A stretch of DNA of 64,000 bases from JAMHWF01 sp035911095 (GCA_035911095.1 JAMHWF010000048.1:45714-109713), one strand, 5' to 3'. Positions 51,685-60,436 are shown, numbered from the stretch's first letter. Translations and numbers: made by a program. The notes: generated by a model not told the origin, from the letters alone.

Positions 51685-51724
51685 CTTCCCCCACCATCAA
51701 CCACGATTACGCACAACCAACCAC
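51680..51724 (-). promoter_or_regulatory. MraZ operator: five GTGNN repeats, 10-bp period
   Basis: Reading toward mraZ, the 5-mers GTGGT, GTGCG, GTGGT, GTGGG and GTGGC occur exactly every ten bases (51724, 51714, 51704, 51694, 51684). Known MraZ boxes are three or four short G-rich direct repeats with 5-base spacers. The last repeat contains the mraZ start codon, and the fourth overlaps the ribosome site. Confidence 0.8.
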
Positions 51725-51738
51725 AAAATTGCACCGGG

Positions 51739-51767
51739 AATGTAGCCGACCCCTTTGGGTGGGTCAA
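51739..51767 (-). promoter_or_regulatory. sigma-70-type promoter of the dcw cluster
   Basis: On the minus strand TTGACC (51767-51762) and TACATT (51744-51739) are separated by exactly 17 bases. A start of transcription near 51732 would put the MraZ repeats just downstream, where a bound repressor would block initiation. Confidence 0.75.
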
Positions 51768-52066
51768 CGGTGTTTCGGTGGAAAATTCAATGGAATCAAC
51801 AACTTACAAGCACCTCGCAAAGCGGCGAAAAGTCTCGAAAAAGGCTTGAAAAACAAAGACATGCGCAGCCCTATGAAAGCGGCGCCTGAGGTAAGTGGGT
51901 TTCAGTGGGGCCGAAGAGGCCGCCAGCGATCAGCCGTGGCTCGATGCGGGGCGCTGGCGAACGGCGCGAAATCGATGAACAAGCGCGTCCACGGTGTCAG
52001 CCGCGGGCCGTGCGGGCGGCGCCGCGGCCGTCGCCGCGATGCGCAGACCGGCGGCCTCGCCGGCCG
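51768..52066. other. non-coding region between mraZ promoter and MocR gene
   Basis: No supported gene. The part next to mraZ is AT-rich. On the plus strand GTGGG-TTTCA-GTGGG (51895-51909) repeats the MraZ-type 5-mer at a 10-base period in the opposite orientation, and may be an outlying MraZ site. Confidence 0.4.
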
Positions 52067-53539
52067 TCAGGCCGGTGCCGGGGTCGCCGTGAGGTCGGCG
52101 CCGCGCGCCTGCAGCATCGCGGTCGCGATCTCGCCGACGCGACGCAGCGCGGTGCGCGCCGCCTCGTCCCAGTGCCGGCCGACGCCCAGGCGCAGGCAGT
52201 GCCGGTAGCGCTGGCTGGCGCTGAACATCGCGCCGGGCGCGATCACGATGCGCTCGGCCAGGCAGGCGTCGAAGAGCGCCCCGGCGTCGAGCCCGCCCGG
52301 CAGCTCGAGCCAGAGGATGAAGCCGCCCGGCGGGTCGGTCACGCGCGTGCCCTTGGGGAACGAGCGCGCGATCAGCTCGCGCGCCTCGTCGACGCGCGCC
52401 GCGATCACCGCGCGCAGCTGCCGGTAGTTCGACTCGTTGCCCGGCTGGCCGAGCAGGTCGGCGATCGCCAGCTCGAGCACGCCGGTCTGCGGACCGGCGG
52501 TCGAGGCCTTGAGGAAGTTGAGCCGCTCGTGCCAGCGCCCGCCGTCGACCCAGCCCAGGCGCAGGCCCGGCGCCAGCGTCTTGGTGAACGAGCCGCAGAT
52601 CATCACGTGGCCGGTCGCGTCGTAGGACTTGACCGCGCGCCGGCGCTCCTCCTGCTCGCAGAGGTCGTTGTAGATCACGTCCTCGATCACCGCCACGTCG
52701 TGCTCGGCCGCCATCTGCGCCAGGCGCCGCCGCTCGGCCGGCGGCATGCAGGAGCCGAGCGGGTTCGACAGCGTCGGCACCACGAGCACCGCCTTGACCG
52801 GCTGCGTCTCGCAGGCGAGCTGCAGCGCGTCGAGCGCGATACCGGTGCGCGGGTGGGTCGGGATCTCGAGCGCGCGCAGGCGCAGGTGCTGCAGGATCTC
52901 GAGGAAGTTGAAGTACGTGGGTGACTCGAGCGCCACCGTGTCGCCGGGCTCGGTCACCGCGCGCAGGCACAGCGTGATCGCGTCGATGCAGCCGTTGGTG
53001 ACGAGCAGGCGGCGCGGGTCGAGCTCGCAGCCCATGCGGATCGCGTGGCGGGCGATCGCGCGGCGCAGCTCCTGCTGGCCCGGCGGGCGCGCGTACTGCG
53101 TCAGCAACCCGCGGTGGCGCGTCGCGGCGCGGACGACGGCGCGGCGCAGGCGGTCAGGGTCGAACAGCGCGCCGTCCGGACAGGCGGCGCCGAACGAGAT
53201 GTACGACGGGTCCTCGGCGAGGCGGATCGCGTCGAGCAGCGACATGCGGTGCTCGACCGGCTGCGAGCGCGCGGGCGGGCGCGTCGTCTCCGGCTCGGGC
53301 AGCGCCGCCGGGCGGGCGGCGACGAAGTAGCCGGAGCGCGGGCGGGCCTCGATCAGGCGCGCGTCCTCGAGCGAGCGGTAGGCCTGGGTCACGGTCGACA
53401 TCGAGACGCCGCGCTGGCGCGCCATCTCGCGCACCGAAGGCACCCGCTCGCCGCGCCGCAGCGTGCCGCTGCGGATCGAGCGCGCGATCGCCTCGGCCAC
53501 CTGCAGGTAGAGCATGCCTTGTTCGTTGAGCGCGTCCAT
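52067..53539 (-). CDS. MocR/PdxR-family GntR-type regulator with aminotransferase domain
   Basis: The 490-residue protein joins an N-terminal winged helix (about 1-80; YLQVAEAIARSIRSGTLRRG and SVREMARQRGVSMSTV) to a fold-type I aminotransferase domain (about 115-480). The PLP lysine is K320 in SFTKTLAPGLRLGW, and the TNGCIDAI and NPLGSCMPP loops are conserved. Such proteins usually sense PLP or amino compounds rather than act as enzymes. It is divergent from the DUF2917 gene across 143 bases that contain a repeated CTGTACCG, a plausible binding site. Its true target is not known. Confidence 0.93.
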   Translation of the reverse strand: MDALNEQGMLYLQVAEAIARSIRSGTLRRGERVPSVREMARQRGVSMSTVTQAYRSLEDARLIEARPRSGYFVAARPAALPEPETTRPPARSQPVEHRMSLLDAIRLAEDPSYISFGAACPDGALFDPDRLRRAVVRAATRHRGLLTQYARPPGQQELRRAIARHAIRMGCELDPRRLLVTNGCIDAITLCLRAVTEPGDTVALESPTYFNFLEILQHLRLRALEIPTHPRTGIALDALQLACETQPVKAVLVVPTLSNPLGSCMPPAERRRLAQMAAEHDVAVIEDVIYNDLCEQEERRRAVKSYDATGHVMICGSFTKTLAPGLRLGWVDGGRWHERLNFLKASTAGPQTGVLELAIADLLGQPGNESNYRQLRAVIAARVDEARELIARSFPKGTRVTDPPGGFILWLELPGGLDAGALFDACLAERIVIAPGAMFSASQRYRHCLRLGVGRHWDEAARTALRRVGEIATAMLQARGADLTATPAPA

Positions 53540-53548
53540 CGGTCGATT

Positions 53549-53631
53549 CTGTACCGGTCGCCGCGCAGGCGAGCAGCACAGATCGGCCTGCGGACGACCG
53601 GCACAGGCGCCCGAGGCGCACATCTGTACCG
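53549..53631. promoter_or_regulatory. paired CTGTACCG direct repeats in divergent promoter
   Basis: CTGTACCG occurs at 53549-53556 and 53624-53631, 75 bases apart and in the same orientation, between the MocR-type regulator and DUF2917 genes. Regulators of this family commonly bind separated repeats, so this is a candidate operator. Confidence 0.4.
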
Positions 53632-53682
53632 CTTCAGTCTGCCCCGCGCTGCGGCTGTTCCGGCGCGCAGCGGCGGCAGACG

Positions 53683-54159
53683 ATGCGTCGCATGAACACA
53701 TCACGCCACCCCCTGCCGCCCCTTGCGCCGGAACTCGCGGCACCGGCCCCCTCGCCCTGCGAGCCGCGGGCCGATGCACCCGCCCGCGACGGCGCGCCAC
53801 CGGCCTGCCTGGCGCGCGGCCAGGTCGTGCGGCTGCGGCTGGCGCGGCCGATGCGGCTCGAGCTGCACGCCGGCCGCGTCTGGCTGACGTGGCCGGGCGA
53901 CCTGGACGATCACTTCATCGCCGCCGGCGAGAGTCTGGCCCTGGGCCCGATGGCCGATCTGGTGGTCGAAGGGGACGGCGAAGGCACCGCGCAGCTGACC
54001 TGGGTACCCGCGGCGGGCGCTCGCGCGCGACGTCCCGGTCCCGGCCTGGGCCACACGCTGGCGGGAGGCTGGCGGCAGGCCGTCTCCGGACTGTTCGCCC
54101 GGGCGGCGGGCGCGACCTGGGAGTCGGGAGATGAGCGCCTGCGGCGTGTCGGGCCGTGA
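53683..54159 (+). CDS. DUF2917 protein
   Basis: The 158-residue protein has the DUF2917 core at about residues 45-105: GQVVRLRLARPMRLEL, then RVWLTWPGD and DHFIAAGESLAL, likely a small cupin-like beta fold. The N-terminal 40 residues are Pro/Ala-rich and the C-terminal tail Arg/Gly-rich. Function is unknown. A second ATG three codons on (53692) could also be the start. It overlaps the DUF1127 gene by 29 bases and is divergent from the MocR-type gene, an arrangement I recall from other Burkholderiales. Confidence 0.82.
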   Translation: MRRMNTSRHPLPPLAPELAAPAPSPCEPRADAPARDGAPPACLARGQVVRLRLARPMRLELHAGRVWLTWPGDLDDHFIAAGESLALGPMADLVVEGDGEGTAQLTWVPAAGARARRPGPGLGHTLAGGWRQAVSGLFARAAGATWESGDERLRRVGP

Positions 54160-54430
54160 ACCTGCCCGGCGCCCAGACGGCGGCACTGCGCTGGCAGGCG
54201 CCGGCCGGGTCATGGGCGCCCTCGCCCGGGTGGCCCGCTGGCCGGCGCGGGCGTGGCGATGGTGGCGCCGGCTGCGCGCCGAGCGAGAGGCCCATGCGGC
54301 GCTGCTGGCCTTGAGCGATGTGCAGCTGGCCGACATCGGCGCCGACGCCGGCTGGCGCGAAGCCGCTGCGCGGCGGCGCGAGATGCGCGGGCTGCAACGG
54401 CAGCTGGACGGCACGCGGCCCTGGCACTGA
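54131..54430 (+). CDS. DUF1127 (YjiS-like) protein
   Basis: The 99-residue protein has an amphipathic Arg/Trp-rich helix (RWPARAWRWWRRLRAERE) and then the DUF1127 hallmark, LLALSDVQLADIGAD (about residues 57-71). Small DUF1127 proteins in other bacteria are linked to RNA and phosphate metabolism, but no role can be assigned here. A GGGAG ribosome site precedes the ATG, which lies inside the end of the DUF2917 gene. The first 28 residues are unusual for the family, so a later start is possible. Confidence 0.75.
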   Translation: MSACGVSGREPARRPDGGTALAGAGRVMGALARVARWPARAWRWWRRLRAEREAHAALLALSDVQLADIGADAGWREAAARRREMRGLQRQLDGTRPWH

Positions 54431-54524
54431 CCGGTCGGTGCGCCGCCGCCGCTGTCCGGCGGTCCGCCACCGCCGGCACCCGGGGCACCGGGCACGCCGG
54501 CACCGGCGCCGCCGAGGTCGGTGG

Positions 54525-54854
54525 TCAGGCGGCCGGCGCGCCTGCCTTGCGGATCGCGGCACCTGCGTCGAGCTCGGCATTCAGCGAGGCCTCGAGCGGT
54601 GAGCGGCACAGTCCCGCATGCTCGTAGCGCAGGTTCTCGTAGAGCTCGCCGGCGGCCGGAAAGGTGTTCAGGATCGCGTCGAGCGGCGGGTCGATTTCGC
54701 GCCGGCGCAGCTCTTCGGAGAGGTGGCGCACCACCGAGCGGTACTGGTCGGCCGCGACCGGCGACTCGCCGCGTTCGAAGCGCTCGAGCAACTGCGCCAG
54801 CGTGACCACCACGCGCAGATCTTCGGGAATTCGGATCGGTTGGACGGAAGGCAT
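54525..54854 (-). CDS. hypothetical protein, 109 aa
   Basis: A soluble, helical, acidic protein (for example RVVVTLAQLLERFERGE and YRSVVRHLSEELRRREIDP) with no signal peptide or membrane helix. The family is not recognised. The ATG at 54854 has a GAGGAG site in good position; longer in-frame extensions cover Pro/Arg-rich DNA with no coding pattern. It converges on the DUF1127 gene with a 94-base gap and is divergent from the FAD reductase gene. Confidence 0.6.
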   Translation of the reverse strand: MPSVQPIRIPEDLRVVVTLAQLLERFERGESPVAADQYRSVVRHLSEELRRREIDPPLDAILNTFPAAGELYENLRYEHAGLCRSPLEASLNAELDAGAAIRKAGAPAA

Positions 54855-55150
54855 GTCTTGGACTCCTCGCGGGCGCCGCGACGACGCCCTTGTGGGTCCA
54901 GTTGCGGCCGCGGGCATGGGCTTCAAGGCAGGGTGCCGCAACGGCCATCGCCGGGCGCCCGATAACCGCCCGGGCGCCGGCATCGGCCGCGCGGGGTATC
55001 GTTCAGACCGTCGGAAGCCGCCGCCGTCGGCCCCAGCGGCCCGCGCGCACCGACGACCGCCGTGCGCCGTGGCGACGGAGACGCGCCGCACCCCGACCTT
55101 CCTTTCCGACCGCGCCGGTGTCTCCGCCCGCCGACGCCCGAAGTGACACC

Positions 55151-56389
55151 GTGAACGACATCGTCATCGTCGGCGGCGGGCATGCCGCCGCCCAGCTCTG
55201 CGCCAGCCTCGCCGAAGCGGGGCTGGGCCCGCGCGTGCATCTCGTCTGCGAGGAGGCGGTGCTCCCCTACCAGCGCCCGCCGCTCTCGAAGGCCTACCTG
55301 AAGAAGCCCGACGAAACGCTGCAGCCGCACCGCGCCGAGGACTGGTACCGCGAGGCCGGCATCCAGCTGCACCGCGCCGACCCGGCCGTCGCGATCGACC
55401 GCGCCGAGAAGATGCTGACCCTGCGCTCGCACCGGGTGCTCGGCTACGACACGCTGGTGCTGGCCACCGGCGCGCGCGCCCGCGCGCTGCCCGGCCTGCC
55501 GAAGGACCTGGCCAACGTCGTGACGCTGCGCAACGCGGCCGACGCCAGCCGCCTGCGCGCGCTGCTCGACGCACACGAATCGGTGACGGTGATTGGCGGC
55601 GGCTTCATCGGCCTGGAGGTGGCGGCGACCACGCGCGGCCTCGGCAAGACGGTACGCGTGCTCGAGGTGGCGCCCCGCCTGCTCGGCCGGGTCGTCTCGC
55701 CGGAGCTGGGCGCCTTCGTGCTCGAGGCGCACCGCGCCAGCGGCATCGACGTGCGGCTGGGCGTGCGCCTCGGCGCCTACGAGACCGAAGGCGACCGCCT
55801 CGTCGCGCTCGAGGTCGACGGCGCGCGCGAGCCGGTCGACCTGCTGCTGTCGGCGGTCGGCGCGGTGCCGGAGACGAGCCTCGCCCAGGCAGCCGGCCTG
55901 CCCTGCGACGACGGCGTGATCGTCGACGCGTATCTGCGCAGCATCGACCCCTCGGTGTTCGCACTCGGCGACTGCGCGCGCTACCCGCTCGCCGACACGA
56001 TCGAGACCGCCTCGCCGCGGCTGCTGCGGCTGGAGTCGGTGCAGAACGCGACCGAGCACGCGCGCGCCCTCGCCTCGACGCTGGCCGGCCAGCCGCGGGC
56101 CTACGCCTCGGTGCCGTGGTTCTGGTCCGACCAGGGCGCGCTGCGCCTGCAGATGACCGGCCTGCTGCCGCTGCCCGACACCCCGGCCCTGCGCAGCGTG
56201 CGCCGCCCGGGGCCGGCCGCCGGCGGCTTCTCGCTGCTGCACTACGTCGGCGACCGGCTGTGCTGCGTCGAGTCGGTCAACGCGCCGATGGACCAGATGA
56301 TGGGGCGCAAGCTGATCGAGGCCGGGCGGCACCCGGCGCCGGAGGTGGCGGCGGACCCGGCGGTGGCGCTGAAGACGCACCTGGGCTGA
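55151..56389 (+). CDS. FAD-dependent ferredoxin/rubredoxin-type reductase
   Basis: The enzyme passes electrons from NAD(P)H through FAD to a small iron-sulfur protein, as do BphA4 and putidaredoxin reductase. The 412-residue protein has the FAD loop VGGGHAAAQ (about 7-15), YQRPPLSK (about 40), LATGARAR (about 104), the NAD(P)H loop VIGGGFIGLE (147-156) and FALGDCA (about 270). The start is a GTG that gives exactly the family N-terminus. No ferredoxin or oxygenase gene is adjacent, so the partner is unknown; the unfused P450 at 21-25 kb needs such a reductase, but linking them is speculation. Confidence 0.9.
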   Translation: MNDIVIVGGGHAAAQLCASLAEAGLGPRVHLVCEEAVLPYQRPPLSKAYLKKPDETLQPHRAEDWYREAGIQLHRADPAVAIDRAEKMLTLRSHRVLGYDTLVLATGARARALPGLPKDLANVVTLRNAADASRLRALLDAHESVTVIGGGFIGLEVAATTRGLGKTVRVLEVAPRLLGRVVSPELGAFVLEAHRASGIDVRLGVRLGAYETEGDRLVALEVDGAREPVDLLLSAVGAVPETSLAQAAGLPCDDGVIVDAYLRSIDPSVFALGDCARYPLADTIETASPRLLRLESVQNATEHARALASTLAGQPRAYASVPWFWSDQGALRLQMTGLLPLPDTPALRSVRRPGPAAGGFSLLHYVGDRLCCVESVNAPMDQMMGRKLIEAGRHPAPEVAADPAVALKTHLG

Positions 56390-56441
56390 CGCGGCGCAGG
56401 GCGCGGCGGTCGCGCGCGGGAGGCGGCCGCGCCGCGCGCAC

Positions 56442-57425
56442 TCAGGAGGCGCCCGACTTCCCCTCGGCCGCGTAGGGGCGCGTCTCGTCGAGCGCCTCGC
56501 GCAGCTCGGAGATCGGCTTGGCGGCCTGGGTGTCGGCCTTGGCGTAGAGCTGGTAGGCGCGCCGCCAGTCGCCCGCGACCTGGGCGCAGAACGCGGCGTT
56601 GTAGTACACGGCGACCGACCCCGTCTCGACCTCGATCAGCTGCTCGAAGATCGGGCAGGCGCGGTCGGGCCGGCCCGCCTTCAGGAAGGTCACGCCCTCG
56701 TCGAAACGCTGCCGGCGGGCGGCATCGGCGATGCCGGATGCTTCCATGACGCGGACGCGGTGCATCACCGTCGCGACGGCGAGGGCGTCCTGCAGCTTGT
56801 CGAGCACGCGCTGGGCCGCCTTGTCGAGGGCCACCGGCTGGGCATCGAGCACGCTCGACTCGCCTTCGCACTGGGTGCTGGTGACGCTGGCCGTCTCGTG
56901 GCGCGCGCCGAGCTGGGCCCCGCTGCGGTCTCGGACCTTGACGACGCCGCCCACCGCCGCGGTGCGCGTCTTGCACTTGGCCTGGACCTGGATCAGCTTC
57001 GAACACTTCAGGTCCTTGCAGCGGGTGCGCGTCTGGACGCCCTCGCCATCGGTCACCTCCCAGGCCGTCGCGTCGACCTCGAAGGTGGCCTGCCGCTCGG
57101 GGCTGCGGGGCCCGACGACGCTGTAGAAGGGCCGGTCGTCGACCATGACGGCGCTGAGCCGGCTCTCGAGACCCGTCAGCAGCACGGCAGCGCCCTTCTC
57201 CTTGCTGCCCGCTTCGAGCGCGACCTTGCGCACCCCGCCCGCGCCGGTCAGTGCCGGCGGCATGACCACCTTGACGCAGGTCACCATCGGCAGCGCGCAG
57301 ACACCGGCCCGGCTGGCCAGCGGGGCGCGCAGGCCGCCCGCGCAGGCGCCCAGCGCGAGGATCACGAGGCCGGCGCCGCAGTGGAACGCGGCACGCTGGG
57401 CAAGGTCGGCGACGCAGGCTCTCAT
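56442..57425 (-). CDS. lipoprotein with C-terminal tetratricopeptide-like helices
   Basis: The 327-residue protein has a signal peptide with lipobox LGAC (C28). A Cys-containing beta-rich part follows (about 40-215), with several CxxxxC-like spacings (CKDLKCSK). The C-terminal part (about 250-320) looks like one or two TPR helix pairs (FDEGVTFLKAGRPDRACPIFEQLIE, then VYYNAAFCAQVAGDWRRAYQLYAKA; shown in part). A GGGGAG site precedes the ATG. I do not recognise the family; it is probably an envelope protein. It converges on the FAD reductase gene. Confidence 0.7.
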   Translation of the reverse strand: MRACVADLAQRAAFHCGAGLVILALGACAGGLRAPLASRAGVCALPMVTCVKVVMPPALTGAGGVRKVALEAGSKEKGAAVLLTGLESRLSAVMVDDRPFYSVVGPRSPERQATFEVDATAWEVTDGEGVQTRTRCKDLKCSKLIQVQAKCKTRTAAVGGVVKVRDRSGAQLGARHETASVTSTQCEGESSVLDAQPVALDKAAQRVLDKLQDALAVATVMHRVRVMEASGIADAARRQRFDEGVTFLKAGRPDRACPIFEQLIEVETGSVAVYYNAAFCAQVAGDWRRAYQLYAKADTQAAKPISELREALDETRPYAAEGKSGAS

Positions 57426-57657
57426 CGGTGGTCTCCCCAAGGTGGCACGCGCATCGCGGCATCTGGTCCCGGCAGGCCCCGCAAGACACAGGCCTGTGGC
57501 CGGCGGCGGCGCGCTGGATGGGCAGTGGGCGCTGCGGAGACCACGATGGCCATCCCACAGCTGTAGCTGGCCGTCCCCAGGACGTCGGATGGCGTGCGGC
57601 GCGCTGCGGAGCCGCCGCCCGACCGGACCGTCCTCGCCGCGCGGCCGGCCGCCGCGC

Positions 57658-58482
57658 TCAGCGCTCGATCCAGGCCCGGCTGCCCTTGCCGATCGACGTC
57701 GCGACGCGCTGCAGCGCCGGGAGGAAGCGCGACTCGAGCGCCTCGCGCCGCACCGCTGAGCGCGGGAACACCAGGTTGATCGCCGCCAGCAGGCGCGCAC
57801 CGGCGAACACCGGCACCGCGATCGCCGCGAAGTCCGACTCGCGGAACCACTCGCCGTCGTTGAAGGCGTAGCCGCGCCGCCGCGTCTCCTCGATCACCCC
57901 GGCGACATAGGCCTCGTCGCGCGCGAGCTCGCCCCAGCGGTCGGCGCGGCTGCGCAGCAGCTCGAGCATGGCCTCGCGCTCGCCCTCGTCGCAGGCGGCG
58001 AGGTAGGCGCGGCCGACCGCCGTCACCAGCAGCGGCATGTGCACGCCGATCATCGCGCGGTGCTGCGAGAGCGCGCTCCAGCGGTGGGTCGACTCGCGCA
58101 CGACCATGAAGGCGGCCTCGGCGGTCGCGATGTCGCAGGGCCAGACCAGCTCGCGCACCGCCGCCTCGAGCTGCGGCGAGGCGACCTGCGAGACCCAGGC
58201 CTCGTCCTCGAAGCCTTCGCTCAGGCGGCGCACCTCGAAGGTCAGGCAGTACTGGCCGTGGGCTTCGCCGGGGCGCACCAGGCCCTGCGCGCGCAGGGTC
58301 TCGAGCAGGCGCTTGGTGGTGGTGCGGTCGAGCCCGCAGAGGCGCGCCAGCTCGCTCGTCGCGGCGATGCCGCCCGGCTGCTGGTTGAGCGCCAGCAGCA
58401 GATGCAAGCCGCGCGACAGGCCGCGCACCTCCTTGTAGGCCGAGGCGGGCCAGGACTCCTCGGCCGCCGGGCTGGAACGCAT
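57658..58482 (-). CDS. mhpR: IclR-family regulator of the mhp operon
   Basis: The 274-residue protein has an N-terminal winged helix (about 22-75: RGLHLLLAL, then TSELARLCGLDRTTTKRLLETL) and the IclR ligand-binding GAF-like domain (about 95-265). It is divergent from mhpA, and a perfect palindrome almost the same as the E. coli MhpR operator lies between them, so it is most likely the 3-(3-hydroxyphenyl)propionate-responsive activator. The ATG at 58482 gives a family-typical N-terminus; longer frames run across the operator and into mhpA. Confidence 0.9.
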   Translation of the reverse strand: MRSSPAAEESWPASAYKEVRGLSRGLHLLLALNQQPGGIAATSELARLCGLDRTTTKRLLETLRAQGLVRPGEAHGQYCLTFEVRRLSEGFEDEAWVSQVASPQLEAAVRELVWPCDIATAEAAFMVVRESTHRWSALSQHRAMIGVHMPLLVTAVGRAYLAACDEGEREAMLELLRSRADRWGELARDEAYVAGVIEETRRRGYAFNDGEWFRESDFAAIAVPVFAGARLLAAINLVFPRSAVRREALESRFLPALQRVATSIGKGSRAWIER

Positions 58483-58512
58483 GGCTTCGCAGGGGGTTGA
58501 TCCGGAGGGAAT

Positions 58513-58529
58513 TGTGCACTCAGTGCACA
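58513..58529. promoter_or_regulatory. MhpR operator, perfect 17-bp palindrome
   Basis: TGTGCACTCAGTGCACA has two perfect 8-base arms around a central C. From memory the E. coli MhpR site is GGTGCACCTGGTGCACA, which shares the GTGCAC halves and spacing. It lies 30 bases before mhpR and 86 bases before mhpA, suited to control of both. Confidence 0.85.
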
Positions 58530-58615
58530 GGGTGTCGAGTGCGGGCGAACCCGCCGACAGTGCGCCCCGTCGGCGCGGCGGAGACCGCGAGACGTCCACC
58601 CGAGAAGGAGCAGAC

Positions 58616-60436
58616 ATGAACCCCATCCCCCCTGCGGCGCTGGCCGCCGACGTGGCGATCGCCGGCGCCGGCCCGGTCGGGCTGACGATCGCCAACACGC
58701 TGGGCCGCTACGGCGTCAAGGTGCTGCTGATCGAGAAGCTCGACCAGATCATCGACTACCCGCGCGCGATCGGCATCGACGACGAGTCGCTGCGCACGAT
58801 CCAGGCCACCGGGCTGGCGGACGAGGTCCAGGCGCACATCACGCCCGACCACTGGATGCGCTTCGTCACCGAGAGCGGCCGCTGCTTCGCCAGCATCGAG
58901 CCGCGCACCGACGAGTTCGGGTGGTCGCGCCGCAACGCCTTCATCCAGCCGCAGATCGACCAGATCCTCTACCGCGGCCTGGCGCGCTATCCACACGTCG
59001 AGGTGCTGTTCGGCCACGAGATCGCCGGCCTGGCGCAGGACGCCAGCGGTGTCACGCTGCAGCTGCAAGGCGCCGGCGGCACGCGCCAGGCGCGCGCCCG
59101 CTGGCTGGTCGCGGCCGACGGTGGCAACAGCTTCGTGCGGCGCGCGCTCGAGATCCCGTTCGAGGGCCGCACCAAGCCGAACCAGTGGATCGTCGTCGAC
59201 GTGCGCAACGACCCGATCGGCACGCCGCACATCTACATGCACTGCGACCCCGAGCGCCCCTATGTCTCGGCGGCGCTGCCGCACGGCATCCGGCGCTTCG
59301 AGTTCATGGTGATGCCCGGCGAGACCGAGGAGGAGCTGAGCCAGCCCGAGAACCTGGCGAAGCTGATGCGCAAGGTGGTCGCAGACCCGGAGCGCGTCGA
59401 CTACATCCGCAAGCGCGTCTACACCCACAACGCGCGCCTCGCGCAGCGCTTCCGCGAGGGCCGCGTGCTGCTCGCCGGCGACGCCGCGCACATCATGCCG
59501 GTGTGGCAGGGCCAGGGCTACAACAGCGGGCTGCGCGACGCCTCCAACCTGGCCTGGAAGCTCGCCCACGTGGTGCAGGGCCTGGCCGGCGAGCGCCTGC
59601 TCGACACCTACGGCGAGGAGCGGCGCGACCACGCGCGCCAGATGATCCATCTGTCCGAAGTGGCCGGCGACATCTTCGCCCCCGAAGGCCGGACCGCCGC
59701 CAAGCTGCGCGACGCGGTGGCGCTGGCGCTGAACGCGCTGCCGCCGGTGAAGCGCTACTTCGTCGAGATGCGATTCAAGCCGATGCCGCGCTACCAGCAG
59801 GGCGCGCTGGTCGCGCCGACGCAGCGCTCGCGGCCCTCGCTGGTCGCGGGTCTGATCGACCGCTCCGGCGACAGCGCGCTGGGCCGCCTGCTCGGCCTGA
59901 TGGCCGAGAAGCGCGAGTCGCTGGTCGGCCGCCTGGTCAACGGGCTCGACGTGCCCGAGGACACGCCGGTCGGGCGCATGTTCATCCAGCCGCGCGTGCG
60001 CTGCGAGGACGGCGAGCTGCGCCGCCTCGACGATCTGGTCGGCCTGCGCTTCGCGGTGATCGCCTGGGGCACCGACCCGAGCTTCGGCCTCACGCCCGAG
60101 GCGCGCGCCGTCTGGCAGCACCTCGGCGCGGTGTTCATCAGCGCCGTGCCCGAGGGGCAGATGGCCTACGCGGAAGACGCCCGGCCCGGCGTTGTGCGCA
60201 TCGGCGACGTCGGCAACCGACTGAAGGACTGGTTCGCGCAGTGGCCGCAGTCGGTCGTCTTCCTGCGGCCGGACCGCTTCGTCGGCGCGATCTGCACGCC
60301 GCAGGAGACGGCCGAGATGACGCTGGCCTTCGCACGCGCGCTGTCGCTCGTCGGCGTCGCCGGCGGCGCACCGGCGGTGGCTGCGCTGCCGGCGGCGGCC
60401 GACGCGCCGCAGCCGCTGCAGGAGGCGCACGGATGA
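58616..60436 (+). CDS. mhpA: 3-(3-hydroxyphenyl)propionate 2-monooxygenase
   Basis: This FAD/NADH hydroxylase converts 3-(3-hydroxyphenyl)propionate to 2,3-dihydroxyphenylpropionate, the first pathway step. The 606-residue class A flavoprotein has the FAD loop GAGPVGLT (about 16-23), the conserved GDAAH block near residue 291 (LLAGDAAHIMPVWQGQG) and a thioredoxin-like C-terminal domain (about 510-590). It is slightly longer than E. coli MhpA (554). An AGAAGGAG site precedes the ATG, and the stop overlaps mhpB by four bases. Confidence 0.94.
   Translation: MNPIPPAALAADVAIAGAGPVGLTIANTLGRYGVKVLLIEKLDQIIDYPRAIGIDDESLRTIQATGLADEVQAHITPDHWMRFVTESGRCFASIEPRTDEFGWSRRNAFIQPQIDQILYRGLARYPHVEVLFGHEIAGLAQDASGVTLQLQGAGGTRQARARWLVAADGGNSFVRRALEIPFEGRTKPNQWIVVDVRNDPIGTPHIYMHCDPERPYVSAALPHGIRRFEFMVMPGETEEELSQPENLAKLMRKVVADPERVDYIRKRVYTHNARLAQRFREGRVLLAGDAAHIMPVWQGQGYNSGLRDASNLAWKLAHVVQGLAGERLLDTYGEERRDHARQMIHLSEVAGDIFAPEGRTAAKLRDAVALALNALPPVKRYFVEMRFKPMPRYQQGALVAPTQRSRPSLVAGLIDRSGDSALGRLLGLMAEKRESLVGRLVNGLDVPEDTPVGRMFIQPRVRCEDGELRRLDDLVGLRFAVIAWGTDPSFGLTPEARAVWQHLGAVFISAVPEGQMAYAEDARPGVVRIGDVGNRLKDWFAQWPQSVVFLRPDRFVGAICTPQETAEMTLAFARALSLVGVAGGAPAVAALPAAADAPQPLQEAHG

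Noticed and set aside
55151..56389. FAD reductase as the confirmed electron donor of the fused P450
   Set aside because: It is about 30 kb away, on the other strand and without a ferredoxin gene; only general plausibility supports it.
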